From Ilyobacter polytropus DSM 2926 (GTDB lineage: Bacteria; Fusobacteriota; Fusobacteriia; Fusobacteriales; Fusobacteriaceae), in NCBI RefSeq assembly GCF_000165505.1, contig NC_014632.1, forward strand, positions 434,001 through 498,000: a stretch of DNA of 64,000 nucleotides, written 5' to 3'. Positions 35,105-43,292 of this stretch are shown here, one piece after another. A program made the translations under genes and the position numbers. The notes under the pieces are model-generated. The model was given only the letters and a program-made list of their open reading frames with translations. It did no database searches and was not told the origin of the DNA. Position 1 is the stretch's first letter; each line of letters starts with the position of its first letter.

Positions 35105-36412
35105 GTGAGGAAAATATATGTATTAGATACCAATGTATTGATTCATGATCCAAAGGCAATATTTAATTTCGTTGACAACGAAGTAATAGTCCCGATATCT
35201 GTTATAGAGGAAATAGACAAACTAAAGAGAGATCCCACTACAGGGGCGCAGGCTAGGATAACCTCTCGGGTTATTGATAAAATAAGAGAAAAAGGCTCTC
35301 TTTCCAAGGGAGTAGAGCTAGAAAATGATATATTTTTTAAGGTGGAAATAGGATATGGGACTATCAAACTCCCGGAATTTATGCATAAAGAACTGGTAGA
35401 CAATAAGATACTGGCCGTCACCTTAGGAATAAAAGAAGAAAATCCAGATAAAAAAGTAGTAATAGTAACCAAAGATATAAACATGAGGATAAAAGGAGAC
35501 TCTCTAGGTTTAGAGGTAGAGGATTATGAGACAGATAAGGTAAATTATTCTGAGCTCTATGAGGGAAGTTATGAGGTTGATGTATCTGATGAGACGTTTA
35601 AAACTTTTGAAAAAACCGGAAGAGTAAAAATAGAGGATGTAGCTTCTAAAGAAAATGAACCAAACTGTTTTTTTAAAATGAAAAATTCTGGGAAAGTGAT
35701 TTCCGGGAGGTATTCTAAAACAAAAAAACGCATCGAAAGAATGGCTTTCGCCGATGTCAGTGCCTGGGGAGTCCGGGCTAGAAATGATGAACAAGAGTAC
35801 GCTATGGATCTTCTCATGGACGATAATATAAGGGTGATAACCCTAGTGGGAAGAGCCGGTACAGGTAAGACCCTTCTTGCAGTTGCTACAGGTCTTGAGC
35901 AGGTAGTTGAAAGAAAAAAATACAAAAAACTTTTTATAGCTCGTCCTATCATACCTATGGGTAAAGATATAGGGTATTTACCAGGAAGTGAGAAAGAAAA
36001 ACTAAAGCCATGGATGCAGCCTATATATGATAACATTGATTTTCTTTCTGAAAATAAGGAGGATAAGGCTGGAGAAAAAGTAGTTATGGGTCTAGAATCA
36101 CTAGGGTTACTGAAAATAGAAGCTCTTACTTATATAAGAGGAAGATCTATACCTGCAGGGTTCATTATAATAGATGAGGCACAGAATCTAACTCCTCTAG
36201 AGATAAAAACCATTGTTACAAGGGCAGGTGAAGACACTAAGATAGTCTTTACAGGAGACCCAGACCAGATAGACAGTCCTTATTTGGATGCCAACACAAA
36301 TGGTCTGACTTATCTTGCTGAAAAATTCAGAATGGTAGATATATCGGGGCATATAACCCTTAAAAAGGGTGAAAGATCAAAGCTGGCAGAACTGGCTGCA
36401 AAACTTTTATAA
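35105..36412 (+). CDS. PIN-PhoH ATPase (PhoH2-like)
   Basis: Two-domain protein of about 435 residues. An N-terminal PIN nuclease domain (Y-V-L-D-T-N-V-L-I-H-D-P, V-I-E-E-I-D-K-L-K, T-K-D-I-N-M-R) keeps the acidic residues of RNA-cleaving PIN folds. A C-terminal PhoH ATPase domain has Walker A G-R-A-G-T-G-K-T-L-L-A and Walker B F-I-I-I-D-E-A-Q-N, with T-G-D-P-D-Q-I. PhoH2 proteins are ATP-driven RNA helicase-nucleases; whether this one acts in RNA decay is inference. GTG 35105 is 8 nt after AAGGGAG; GTG 35096 overlaps that site. It is a single gene ending at a terminator. Confidence 0.9.
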   Translation: MRKIYVLDTNVLIHDPKAIFNFVDNEVIVPISVIEEIDKLKRDPTTGAQARITSRVIDKIREKGSLSKGVELENDIFFKVEIGYGTIKLPEFMHKELVDNKILAVTLGIKEENPDKKVVIVTKDINMRIKGDSLGLEVEDYETDKVNYSELYEGSYEVDVSDETFKTFEKTGRVKIEDVASKENEPNCFFKMKNSGKVISGRYSKTKKRIERMAFADVSAWGVRARNDEQEYAMDLLMDDNIRVITLVGRAGTGKTLLAVATGLEQVVERKKYKKLFIARPIIPMGKDIGYLPGSEKEKLKPWMQPIYDNIDFLSENKEDKAGEKVVMGLESLGLLKIEALTYIRGRSIPAGFIIIDEAQNLTPLEIKTIVTRAGEDTKIVFTGDPDQIDSPYLDANTNGLTYLAEKFRMVDISGHITLKKGERSKLAELAAKLL

Positions 36413-36433
36413 AAATATAGTTAAAATTTCATT

Positions 36434-36474
36434 AAAAAAAAGGGCCCACTCTTGGATTTTTGGGTCTTTTTTTT
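36434..36474 (+). terminator. Rho-independent terminator after the PIN-PhoH gene
   Basis: An A8 run plus GG-CCCA pairs with TGGGTC plus T8 (one bulged G and one G-T pair), giving a long stem whose right arm is the T-run. Confidence 0.85.
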
Positions 36475-36489
36475 ATAAAAAATTTATTA

Positions 36490-36518
36490 TTGACAGATGG
36501 GGAAACATAATGTAATAT
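36490..36518 (+). promoter_or_regulatory. Strong promoter of the liv leader
   Basis: TTGACA, exactly 17 nt, TAATAT. Transcription would begin near 36525, about 190 nt before livJ. Confidence 0.8.
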
Positions 36519-36524
36519 ATACTG

Positions 36525-36676
36525 CATAAATCGAAATATAAAAAAAAATATAAAAAGTGAATGGTGTTTCTTTGAAATGAAATAAAGTAACCCTTTATTT
36601 TAGCAGCGGAGAGTCCATTAAGCCAGATTACTTTCATTATTATGCACAATAATATGGGAGGAGTCTGTTTTTTTTT
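36525..36676 (+). promoter_or_regulatory. Structured leader / attenuator (or small RNA) upstream of livJ
   Basis: A hairpin AAATAAAG / CTTTATTT (36580-36600) overlaps AAAGTAA (36584-36590), which is also fully complementary to TTACTTT (36628-36634). TTACTTT is itself part of the 5' arm of a long terminator stem (36624-36637 with 36654-36667, one mismatch and some G-T pairs) followed by nine T (36668-36676). The pairings exclude each other, as in attenuators. The core AGCAGCGGAGAGTCC matches no aptamer I recognise. No convincing leader peptide was found. A free-standing RNA of about 150 nt is the alternative. Confidence 0.6.
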
Positions 36677-36716
36677 ATAAAAATTTTAAAAACTATACCT
36701 GAGGAGAGTGAGATGT

Positions 36717-37859
36717 ATGAAAAAAATTGTTAAGATTCTGGGTGTTTTGGGAATGATTATGGCTCTGGCTGCATGTGGAGGCAAAAAAGAGGAGGAAGCT
36801 TCGGTAATAAAAATCGGATCTATTTTACCTCTGACAGGAGACATTGCAACCTTTGGAGAGTCATCTAAAAACGGACTTTTGATTTTACAGGATGAGGTAA
36901 ATGAAGCCGGTGGAATCAATGGTAAAAAAATCGAGTTTTTATTTGAAGATGACGAAAACAAACCTGCTAGTTCTGCCAGTGTTGCTCAAAAACTTATAAA
37001 CAATGACAAAGTGGTAGCTATAATAGGATCTATCGCTAGTAAATGTAGTATCGCAGTTGGACCTATCGCAACACAAAGTAAAATACCTATGATAACACCT
37101 ACTTCAACAAACCCTAAGGTAACTACACAAGGTGGAGAATATGTATTTAGAGCATGCTTTATAGATCCTTTCCAAGGAAAGATTCTTGCAAAGTTCTCTG
37201 CAGAAGATCTAAAAGCTAAAAAAGCTGCTGTACTTTATGACGTTGCAAATGATTACAGTAAAGGTCTTGCAGAATTCTTCCAAAAAGGATTTGAAGAAGC
37301 TGGTGGAGAAGTCGTATCAGTAGAAACTTATAATACAGGTGACTCAGACTTTAATGCACAACTTACAAAGATAAATGCTCTAAAGCCTGAAGTATTATTA
37401 CTTCCTGATTACTACAATACTGTAGGACTTATAGCAAAACAAGCTAGATCAACTGGAATTGATGCAATATTCTTAGGTGGAGACGGTTGGGATTCTCCAG
37501 ATTTATTCACTGTTGGTGGAGACGCAGTAGACGGAGGATATTTTACAAATCACTACTCTCCTGAGGACACATCTCCTGAAGTTGTTGCATTTAAAGAAGC
37601 TTATGAAGCAAGATTTGAATCTGTACCAAGTGCTTTCTCGGCTTTATCTTATGATGCAGGTAAAATACTTGTAGCTGCAATAGAAAAAGCAGGATCTACA
37701 GATGGAGAAAAAATCAAAGAAGCTCTAAAAGCTACAGATATAACTGCCGTATCAGGTAAGGTAAAATATGACGCAGACAGGAATCCTATCAAGGGAGCAG
37801 TAATACTAAAAACTGAAGCTGGTAAACAAAAATTCTTTAAGAAAATAAACATCGACTAA
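36717..37859 (+). CDS. livJ: Branched-chain amino-acid ABC transporter, substrate-binding lipoprotein
   Basis: Type I periplasmic binding protein of about 380 residues. A lipoprotein signal ends L-A-A-C-G-G. The mature part starts I-K-I-G-S-I-L-P-L-T-G-D-I-A-T-F-G and contains N-E-A-G-G-I-N-G-K-K-I-E and D-D-x-N-K-P, the hallmark of leucine/isoleucine/valine receptors. Related receptors bind other amino acids or amides, so specificity is inferred from the family. ATG 36717 lies 10 nt after GAGGAG; the upstream GTG at 36708 is closer to the site and less likely. It leads the liv operon, behind a structured leader and followed by a stable hairpin. Confidence 0.92.
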   Translation: MKKIVKILGVLGMIMALAACGGKKEEEASVIKIGSILPLTGDIATFGESSKNGLLILQDEVNEAGGINGKKIEFLFEDDENKPASSASVAQKLINNDKVVAIIGSIASKCSIAVGPIATQSKIPMITPTSTNPKVTTQGGEYVFRACFIDPFQGKILAKFSAEDLKAKKAAVLYDVANDYSKGLAEFFQKGFEEAGGEVVSVETYNTGDSDFNAQLTKINALKPEVLLLPDYYNTVGLIAKQARSTGIDAIFLGGDGWDSPDLFTVGGDAVDGGYFTNHYSPEDTSPEVVAFKEAYEARFESVPSAFSALSYDAGKILVAAIEKAGSTDGEKIKEALKATDITAVSGKVKYDADRNPIKGAVILKTEAGKQKFFKKINID

Positions 37860-37883
37860 TATTTAAATTTATAACATAAGAAT

Positions 37884-37930
37884 AAAAAAAAGGCGGCCTT
37901 TCTGGTTTTCATATTAATAGAAAGGTCGCC
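37884..37930 (+). other. Stable intercistronic hairpin between livJ and livH
   Basis: A 12-bp stem GGCGGCCTTTCT / AGAAAGGTCGCC (one G-T pair). On the plus strand no clean T-run follows. Eight A precede it, so it could terminate minus-strand RNA. Between a receptor and its permease such hairpins often protect the receptor mRNA and lower read-through. Confidence 0.65.
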
Positions 37931-38121
37931 CAAATAATTATTTTTAAACAGGTCAAATCAATTAATAAAAGATAAGAATTATTTATGTACTGGATTTGTG
38001 TAATTTTATGTATGAAAATTAAATTCTGAATAAAATCTTTGAGAAAATAAATTAAATTATAGTGGGATTACATAATTCAAGTAAAAAAAAAATTAAAATA
38101 ATCTAAGAATGAGGTGAAATT

Positions 38122-38997
38122 ATGGAAATAATACAACAGCTTCTAAATGGTTTGGCTTTGGGTAGTGTTTATGCTCTTATAGCCATAGGGTACACGATGG
38201 TTTACGGGATAATAAAACTAATCAATTTTGCTCACGGGGATATATATATGGCTGGGGCTTATTTTGGTTATGTGGCTGTGGCAAGACTTAATCTAGGGTT
38301 TATACCGGCTCTTATACTGGCAATGACTCTGAGTGCGCTGCTTGGGATTATAATAGAAAAAGTTGCTTATAAACGGCTTAGGAATTCTCCTAGAATAACA
38401 CTTCTTATAACGGCAATAGGTATGTCCTTACTTCTAGAAAATGGTTTCAGGTTAATATTTGGACCAAATCCAAAGCCATTTCCAGAACTTCTGAAAACAA
38501 AAATATTTCATTTGGGATCTCTTCGTATAAATAATATACAGCTTATAATATTTGCAGTGTCCATAGTGCTAGTTATTATCCTTGAATACATTGTATTTAA
38601 GACAAAAACTGGTAAGGCCATGAGGGCTTCTTCCTATGATATAGAGGCAGCAAAACTAATGGGGATAAACGTAGACAAAATAATATCACTGACTTTTGCA
38701 ATAGGATCGGCTCTTGCAGGTGCAGGAGGGATACTAGTGGGAATAGCCTATCCGAGAATAGAACCTTACATGGGTATAATGCCTGGACTAAAGGCTTTCG
38801 TAGCAGCAGTTTTAGGTGGTATAGGGGTATTGCCAGGTGCGATGCTCGGAGGTCTAGTAATGGGTGTGGCCGAGACATTTACAAAGGCATTTATTTCTAC
38901 AAAGCTTTCTGATGCCATTATTTTCAGTATACTGATAGTGGTACTTATTGTAAAGCCAGACGGGCTTTTAGGAAAGCAAATCAAAGAGAAGGTGTAG
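38122..38997 (+). CDS. livH: Branched-chain amino-acid ABC transporter permease
   Basis: Integral membrane subunit, 291 residues, about eight helices. Family marks are L-A-L-G-S-V-Y-A-L-I-A-I-G-Y-T-M-V-Y-G-I-I-K-L-I-N-F-A-H-G (shown as separate residues), a central K-R-L-R-N-S-P-R segment, M-R-A-S-S-Y-D-I-E-A-A-K-L-M-G-I-N and L-G-G-I-G-V-L-P-G-A-M-L-G-G. GAGGTG precedes ATG 38122. livM starts 7 nt after its stop. Confidence 0.93.
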   Translation: MEIIQQLLNGLALGSVYALIAIGYTMVYGIIKLINFAHGDIYMAGAYFGYVAVARLNLGFIPALILAMTLSALLGIIIEKVAYKRLRNSPRITLLITAIGMSLLLENGFRLIFGPNPKPFPELLKTKIFHLGSLRINNIQLIIFAVSIVLVIILEYIVFKTKTGKAMRASSYDIEAAKLMGINVDKIISLTFAIGSALAGAGGILVGIAYPRIEPYMGIMPGLKAFVAAVLGGIGVLPGAMLGGLVMGVAETFTKAFISTKLSDAIIFSILIVVLIVKPDGLLGKQIKEKV

Positions 38998-39004
38998 GTG
39001 GACT

Positions 39005-39997
39005 ATGAAAAAATTAAAAAATTTAAAATTGATTTTGGGTATAGTGGTTATGGTGATATACAGTATTTTCTTCTTACTTATTCAAACAGGAGCTTTAAAC
39101 CCTTATTATGGTCAGATTCTTATTGTATTGGGAATAAATATAATACTAGCAGTAAGCTTGAACCTCGTAATAGGATTTACCGGGCAGCTGGCTCTAGGAC
39201 ACGCAGGGTTTATGTCTATAGGGGGATATACAGCGGCGATAATGAGTCTGAATTATAATCTTCCATTTTTTATATCACTTGTTATAGGGGGACTAGTTTC
39301 TGCAGTTATCGGGTTCTTAATAGGGATGCCTATACTGAGACTAAAAGGGGACTACCTTGCTATCACAACTCTGGGTTTTGGAGAGATAATAAGAGTAGCA
39401 GTGGTAAATATGGACTTTTTGGGAGGGCCTAGAGGTCTTGCTGGTATTCCAAAGAAGACAAATTTTACATGGGTTTATTTTATAACTTTATTTACTGTAA
39501 TAATTATTTACAACATAATAAGATCACCTTACGGAAGAGCTATGCTTTCTATAAGAGAAGATGAGATAGCATCTGAATCTATGGGTATAAATACTACGAA
39601 ATTTAAAATGATGGCCTTTGTAATAGCTTCTTTTTTTGCCGGGATAGCCGGAGGATTATATGCTCATCAGTTTATGTTTTTAGATCCAAAATCTTTTGAT
39701 TTTCTAAAGTCCTTTGAAATACTGACATTTGTTGTTTTCGGTGGAATGGGAAGTCTTTCAGGAAGCTTGATGGCTACAACAGTTCTTACGTATCTTCCTG
39801 AAGTTTTAAGAACATTTGCTGAATATAGAATGATAATTTATGCAGCATCCCTTGTAATGTTGATGCTCTTTAGACCTCAGGGTATAATGGGAAATAAAGA
39901 GATAAACCTTGCTCACATAAAAGAATTTATTTTATGTAAATTATTAAGGAAATGTAAAAAAAAAGGGGGGGCTTTTAATGTCACTATTGAAGGCTAA
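39005..39997 (+). CDS. livM: Branched-chain amino-acid ABC transporter permease
   Basis: Second channel subunit of the Liv importer, 330 residues. Marks are L-N-L-V-I-G-F-T-G-Q-L-A-L-G-H-A-G-F-M (first conserved loop, spaced residues), L-R-L-K-G-D-Y-L-A-I-T-T-L-G-F-G-E-I, S-I-R-E-D-E-I-A-S-E-S-M-G-I-N and V-F-G-G-M-G-S-L-S-G. The last 30 residues are basic (C-K-L-L-R-K-C-K-K-K). Its 3' end overlaps livG by 20 nt, so translation is probably coupled. AGGTGG lies just before the ATG. Confidence 0.93.
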   Translation: MKKLKNLKLILGIVVMVIYSIFFLLIQTGALNPYYGQILIVLGINIILAVSLNLVIGFTGQLALGHAGFMSIGGYTAAIMSLNYNLPFFISLVIGGLVSAVIGFLIGMPILRLKGDYLAITTLGFGEIIRVAVVNMDFLGGPRGLAGIPKKTNFTWVYFITLFTVIIIYNIIRSPYGRAMLSIREDEIASESMGINTTKFKMMAFVIASFFAGIAGGLYAHQFMFLDPKSFDFLKSFEILTFVVFGGMGSLSGSLMATTVLTYLPEVLRTFAEYRMIIYAASLVMLMLFRPQGIMGNKEINLAHIKEFILCKLLRKCKKKGGAFNVTIEG

Positions 39998-40742
39998 TAA
40001 TCTGACAATGCAGTTTGGTGGTATAACCGCTGTATCGGATTTTTCTATAGAGGTTGGAGAAAATGAACTTATGGGTCTCATCGGACCAAATGGTGCGGGA
40101 AAGACAACAGTTTTTAATATGCTGACAGGAGTTTATAAACCGACTAAAGGTGATATAAACTTTGCAGGCGAGGATATCACCGGGCTTAAACCTTATGATA
40201 TAACCAGAAAAAAAGCAGCAAGAACATTTCAGAATGTAAGGCTTTTTAAGGATTTATCGGTTATAGATAATGTAAAAATATCTCTGACATATCAGATAAA
40301 ACTGGGTCTTTTTGAAAGTATATTAAGGACTCCTAATTATTATAAGGTAGAAAAAGAGATACATGAAAAAGCTATGAAAATCCTTGAGATTTTTAAGCTT
40401 GAAAATAAATCAGAAGAATATGCTAAAAACCTTCCCTACGGAGAACAACGTAGGCTAGAAATAGCAAGGGCACTGGCAGCATCTCCAAAACTACTTTTAC
40501 TAGATGAGCCTGCGGCTGGAATGAACCCACAAGAAACCCAAGAGCTCATGGAACTGATTACTTGGATAAAAGAAGAGTTTAAAATAGCTATTTTACTTAT
40601 AGAACACGATATGAAACTCGTAATGGGAATATGTGAAAAAATACTTGTACTGGACTACGGTAAAATTCTCACTGTGGGAACTCCTGACGAGGTAAAAAAT
40701 AACCCAGAGGTTATAAAAGCATATTTGGGTGAGGAGGGTTAA
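39978..40742 (+). CDS. livG: Branched-chain amino-acid ABC transporter ATPase
   Basis: One of the two ATPase subunits, 254 residues. It shows Walker A G-P-N-G-A-G-K-T-T, the family's R-T-F-Q-N-V-R-L-F Q-loop, signature L-P-Y-G-E-Q-R-R-L-E-I-A-R-A-L, Walker B L-L-L-L-D-E-P-A-A-G-M-N and switch His in L-I-E-H-D-M. The LPYGEQ variant of the ABC signature is typical for LivG. GGGGGGG lies about 7 nt before the ATG, within the end of livM. Confidence 0.95.
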   Translation: MSLLKANNLTMQFGGITAVSDFSIEVGENELMGLIGPNGAGKTTVFNMLTGVYKPTKGDINFAGEDITGLKPYDITRKKAARTFQNVRLFKDLSVIDNVKISLTYQIKLGLFESILRTPNYYKVEKEIHEKAMKILEIFKLENKSEEYAKNLPYGEQRRLEIARALAASPKLLLLDEPAAGMNPQETQELMELITWIKEEFKIAILLIEHDMKLVMGICEKILVLDYGKILTVGTPDEVKNNPEVIKAYLGEEG

Positions 40743-40743
40743 A

Positions 40744-41445
40744 ATGTTAGAGATAAAAAACTTGAACCTTCACTATGGGATGATACATGCCCTTAGAGAT
40801 ATAAATGTAAAGGTTAATAAGGGAGAAATTGTAACGCTGATAGGAGCTAATGGTGCTGGTAAAAGCTCCACTCTTAGAGCCTTATCCGGTCTTGAAAAAG
40901 CAAGTTCTGGTGAGATATTGTTTGAGGGAAAGGATATTGCAAAAAATCCTGCAAATGAAATTGTGGCCATGGGGATGTCTCATGTACCAGAGGGAAGAAG
41001 GGTTTTCGCTAACCTTACTGTTTATGAAAATCTGGAGTTGGGAGCTTATCTCAGAAAAGATAAAGATATAAAAAAAGATATTCAACTGATATTAGATAAA
41101 TTTCCACGTCTTAGAGAGAGACTTTATCAAAGGGCCGGAACACTAAGTGGGGGAGAACAGCAGATGCTCGCCATGGGAAGAGCACTTATGATAAAACCTA
41201 AGCTTCTTCTACTAGACGAACCATCAATGGGACTTGCCCCTATAATAGTAAAAAACATATTTGATATAATACTAGAGATAAATAAAAACGGGACAACAGT
41301 CCTCTTGGTAGAACAAAATGCCCATGCAGCTCTTAAAATAGCTCATAAAGCCTATGTACTAGAAACAGGATCAATAGTCTACGAGGGAGATGCAAAATCT
41401 CTTCTTGAAGACGATACAATAAGAAGTGCATATCTTGGAGAATAA
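40744..41445 (+). CDS. livF: Branched-chain amino-acid ABC transporter ATPase
   Basis: Second ATPase of the importer, 233 residues. Walker A is G-A-N-G-A-G-K-S-S, then H-V-P-E-G-R-R-V-F, signature L-S-G-G-E-Q-Q-M-L-A-M-G-R-A-L, and Walker B L-L-L-L-D-E-P-S-M-G-L-A-P. ATG 40744 lies 1 nt after the livG stop and about 7 nt after GAGGAGG; an upstream in-frame start at 40729 would put five extra residues ahead of M-L-E-I-K-N. It is the last gene of the operon. No clear terminator follows in the 247-nt gap before secG. Confidence 0.95.
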   Translation: MLEIKNLNLHYGMIHALRDINVKVNKGEIVTLIGANGAGKSSTLRALSGLEKASSGEILFEGKDIAKNPANEIVAMGMSHVPEGRRVFANLTVYENLELGAYLRKDKDIKKDIQLILDKFPRLRERLYQRAGTLSGGEQQMLAMGRALMIKPKLLLLDEPSMGLAPIIVKNIFDIILEINKNGTTVLLVEQNAHAALKIAHKAYVLETGSIVYEGDAKSLLEDDTIRSAYLGE

Positions 41446-41693
41446 AACAGTAAATCTATGTTTTTTAAAGAGTTAAATACAATTTATTCTTATTAATACT
41501 AAATAAGTGAGTCTTATAAAGAACAAGAAGGATATCTATATATCTCTCTAGATTCTGACTATAGGGCTCTTTTATATTTAATGAATATCTGATAAGTGAC
41601 GGCAGAATACCTATTTCCTAAAAAAAAGCTTTAATTTTAAAGGGGTATGTATTATAATGTGTAAGAAAACTAGTAGTAATTCAGGAGGAAAAA

Positions 41694-41918
41694 ATGGTAG
41701 GATTTCTAACAGCTTTGCTCTTTATCTTTGCTCTATCCCTCATTATTTTGGTGCTGATACAGCCTGACAGAAGTCGTGGTATGTCAGGAAATATGGGTAT
41801 GGGGGCATCAAATACTGTATTTGGTGTGTCTCAAGACGGAGGACCACTTGCAAAGATGACAGAGGTTGTTGCAGCTTTGTTTATTGTAACGGCACTTTTA
41901 TTATACCTTTTAAAATAA
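41694..41918 (+). CDS. secG: Preprotein translocase subunit SecG
   Basis: A 74-residue membrane protein of the SecYEG channel with two hydrophobic helices (about 3-22 and 52-72) joined by a glycine-rich cytoplasmic loop. Marks are L-V-L-I-Q-P-D-R-S-R-G-M-S and G-A-S-N-T-V-F-G. AGGAGG lies 5 nt before the ATG, and a TATAAT at 41653-41658 is a likely -10. A strong terminator follows at once, so it is monocistronic. Confidence 0.9.
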   Translation: MVGFLTALLFIFALSLIILVLIQPDRSRGMSGNMGMGASNTVFGVSQDGGPLAKMTEVVAALFIVTALLLYLLK

Positions 41919-41925
41919 GGTAGAG

Positions 41926-41954
41926 GGCGTGTTGGTAGCTCAACATGCCTTTTT
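41926..41954 (+). terminator. Rho-independent terminator of secG
   Basis: GGCGTGTTG pairs with CAACATGCC (one G-T pair), 6-nt loop, followed by five T. Confidence 0.9.
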
Positions 41955-42033
41955 ATTTGCCACTTTTTCCCTGATTCAAGGATTTATCTGTTAACTTATA
42001 CAATTAATTTTGATATAATAGGGGAAATTTGTT

Positions 42034-43272
42034 ATGAAAAGTTTATTTCACGGAAATTATGATAATATAAGGCCTCTGGCATATCAGATGAGGCCAAAAA
42101 CACTCTTAGATTATGTGGGACAAGAGGAAATTATAGGGGAAAAAAGTGTCCTCAGAAAACTGATCACCAAGGGTAAAATGATAAACTCCATATTCTTTGG
42201 ACCACCTGGCACAGGGAAAACCTCTTTGGCTGAGATAATTGCAGAGGAGCTCAGTTATTCATTTGAAAAGATGAATGCCACAACTGCAAATCTAAGCGAC
42301 TTCAGAGAAGTGGTGGAAAGGGCCAAAAAAAGAGTGGAGCTTGAAAACAGGAGAACTTTACTGTTTCTTGATGAGATTCACAGGTTTAATAAACTCCAGC
42401 AGGATTCCCTGCTTCCTTATACAGAGGAAGGACTCATAGTCTTGGTAGGAGCCACCACAGAAAATCCCTACTATACTCTTAATAATGCACTTCTTTCAAG
42501 ATGTATGGTTTTTGAGTTTAAAAAGCTCGAAGAAAGGCATATAAGGGAACTTGTGAAAAAGGGCTGCAAACGCCTTGATATTCTAGAAAAACTGTCTTCT
42601 GAGATGGAGGATATCATATTAGAACTTTCCAGAGGGGATGCTAGAGTCGCTTTAAACTATGTGGAGCTTTTTGCAAATACCGCAGAAGACTTAAACGAGA
42701 ATGAATTAAAAGAATTATTTAAGAAAAGAAACGATGCTTATCATAAAAAAGAAGATAAATATAATATAGTATCTGCATTTATAAAGAGTATAAGAGGAAG
42801 TGACCCAGATGCAGCAGTATACTGGATGGCCAGGATGCTCTCTGGAGGGGAAGACCCAAGATATATAGCAAGAAGGCTCATGATACTTGCCAGTGAGGAT
42901 ATAGGTATGGCAAACCCAGAAGCAATGCTAATAGCACATGCAGCAATGGATGCCTCTGAGAAGATAGGAATGCCTGAAGTAAGAATCATCTTGTCACAAG
43001 CAGCCATCTACCTAGCTATATCTTCTAAAAGCAACTCTAGCTACGAGGCTGTAAATTCAGCCCTTGATGATATATCAAAGGGGAAAATAGAAGATGTTCC
43101 AAAACATCTGAAGAATCAGTATGGTGAGTTGTACAAATATCCCCATAGTCATCCAGGGAACTTTGTGCAACAAGTATATAAAAAAGACAGAAAAAAATAT
43201 TATAATCCCGGAGACAATAAAAATGAGAGACTTATATCACAGAAACTTTTAAAGTTGTGGGATGAAAAATAA
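42034..43272 (+). CDS. rarA: Replication-associated recombination protein RarA (MgsA)
   Basis: AAA+ ATPase of the clamp-loader type that works at stalled replication forks. The 412 residues start with R-P-L-A-Y-Q-M-R-P-K-T-L-x-D-Y-V-G-Q-E. Walker A is F-F-G-P-P-G-T-G-K-T-S-L, Walker B T-L-L-F-L-D-E-I-H-R-F-N-K-L-Q-Q-D, sensor 1 V-G-A-T-T-E-N-P, and the C-terminal tetramerisation part has G-S-D-P-D-A-A-V-Y-W-M-A-R-M. Start ATG follows GGGGA. hisS begins 20 nt after its stop, so rarA-hisS-aspS is probably one unit. Confidence 0.95.
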   Translation: MKSLFHGNYDNIRPLAYQMRPKTLLDYVGQEEIIGEKSVLRKLITKGKMINSIFFGPPGTGKTSLAEIIAEELSYSFEKMNATTANLSDFREVVERAKKRVELENRRTLLFLDEIHRFNKLQQDSLLPYTEEGLIVLVGATTENPYYTLNNALLSRCMVFEFKKLEERHIRELVKKGCKRLDILEKLSSEMEDIILELSRGDARVALNYVELFANTAEDLNENELKELFKKRNDAYHKKEDKYNIVSAFIKSIRGSDPDAAVYWMARMLSGGEDPRYIARRLMILASEDIGMANPEAMLIAHAAMDASEKIGMPEVRIILSQAAIYLAISSKSNSSYEAVNSALDDISKGKIEDVPKHLKNQYGELYKYPHSHPGNFVQQVYKKDRKKYYNPGDNKNERLISQKLLKLWDEK

Positions 43273-43292
43273 ATTTACTATGAGGTGAATCT

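Noticed and set aside
36525-36676. Glycine riboswitch or leucine leader peptide before livJ
   Set aside because: GGAGAG is present but the rest of the glycine consensus is missing; the only small frames are very short, lack a ribosome site and lack Leu/Ile/Val runs.
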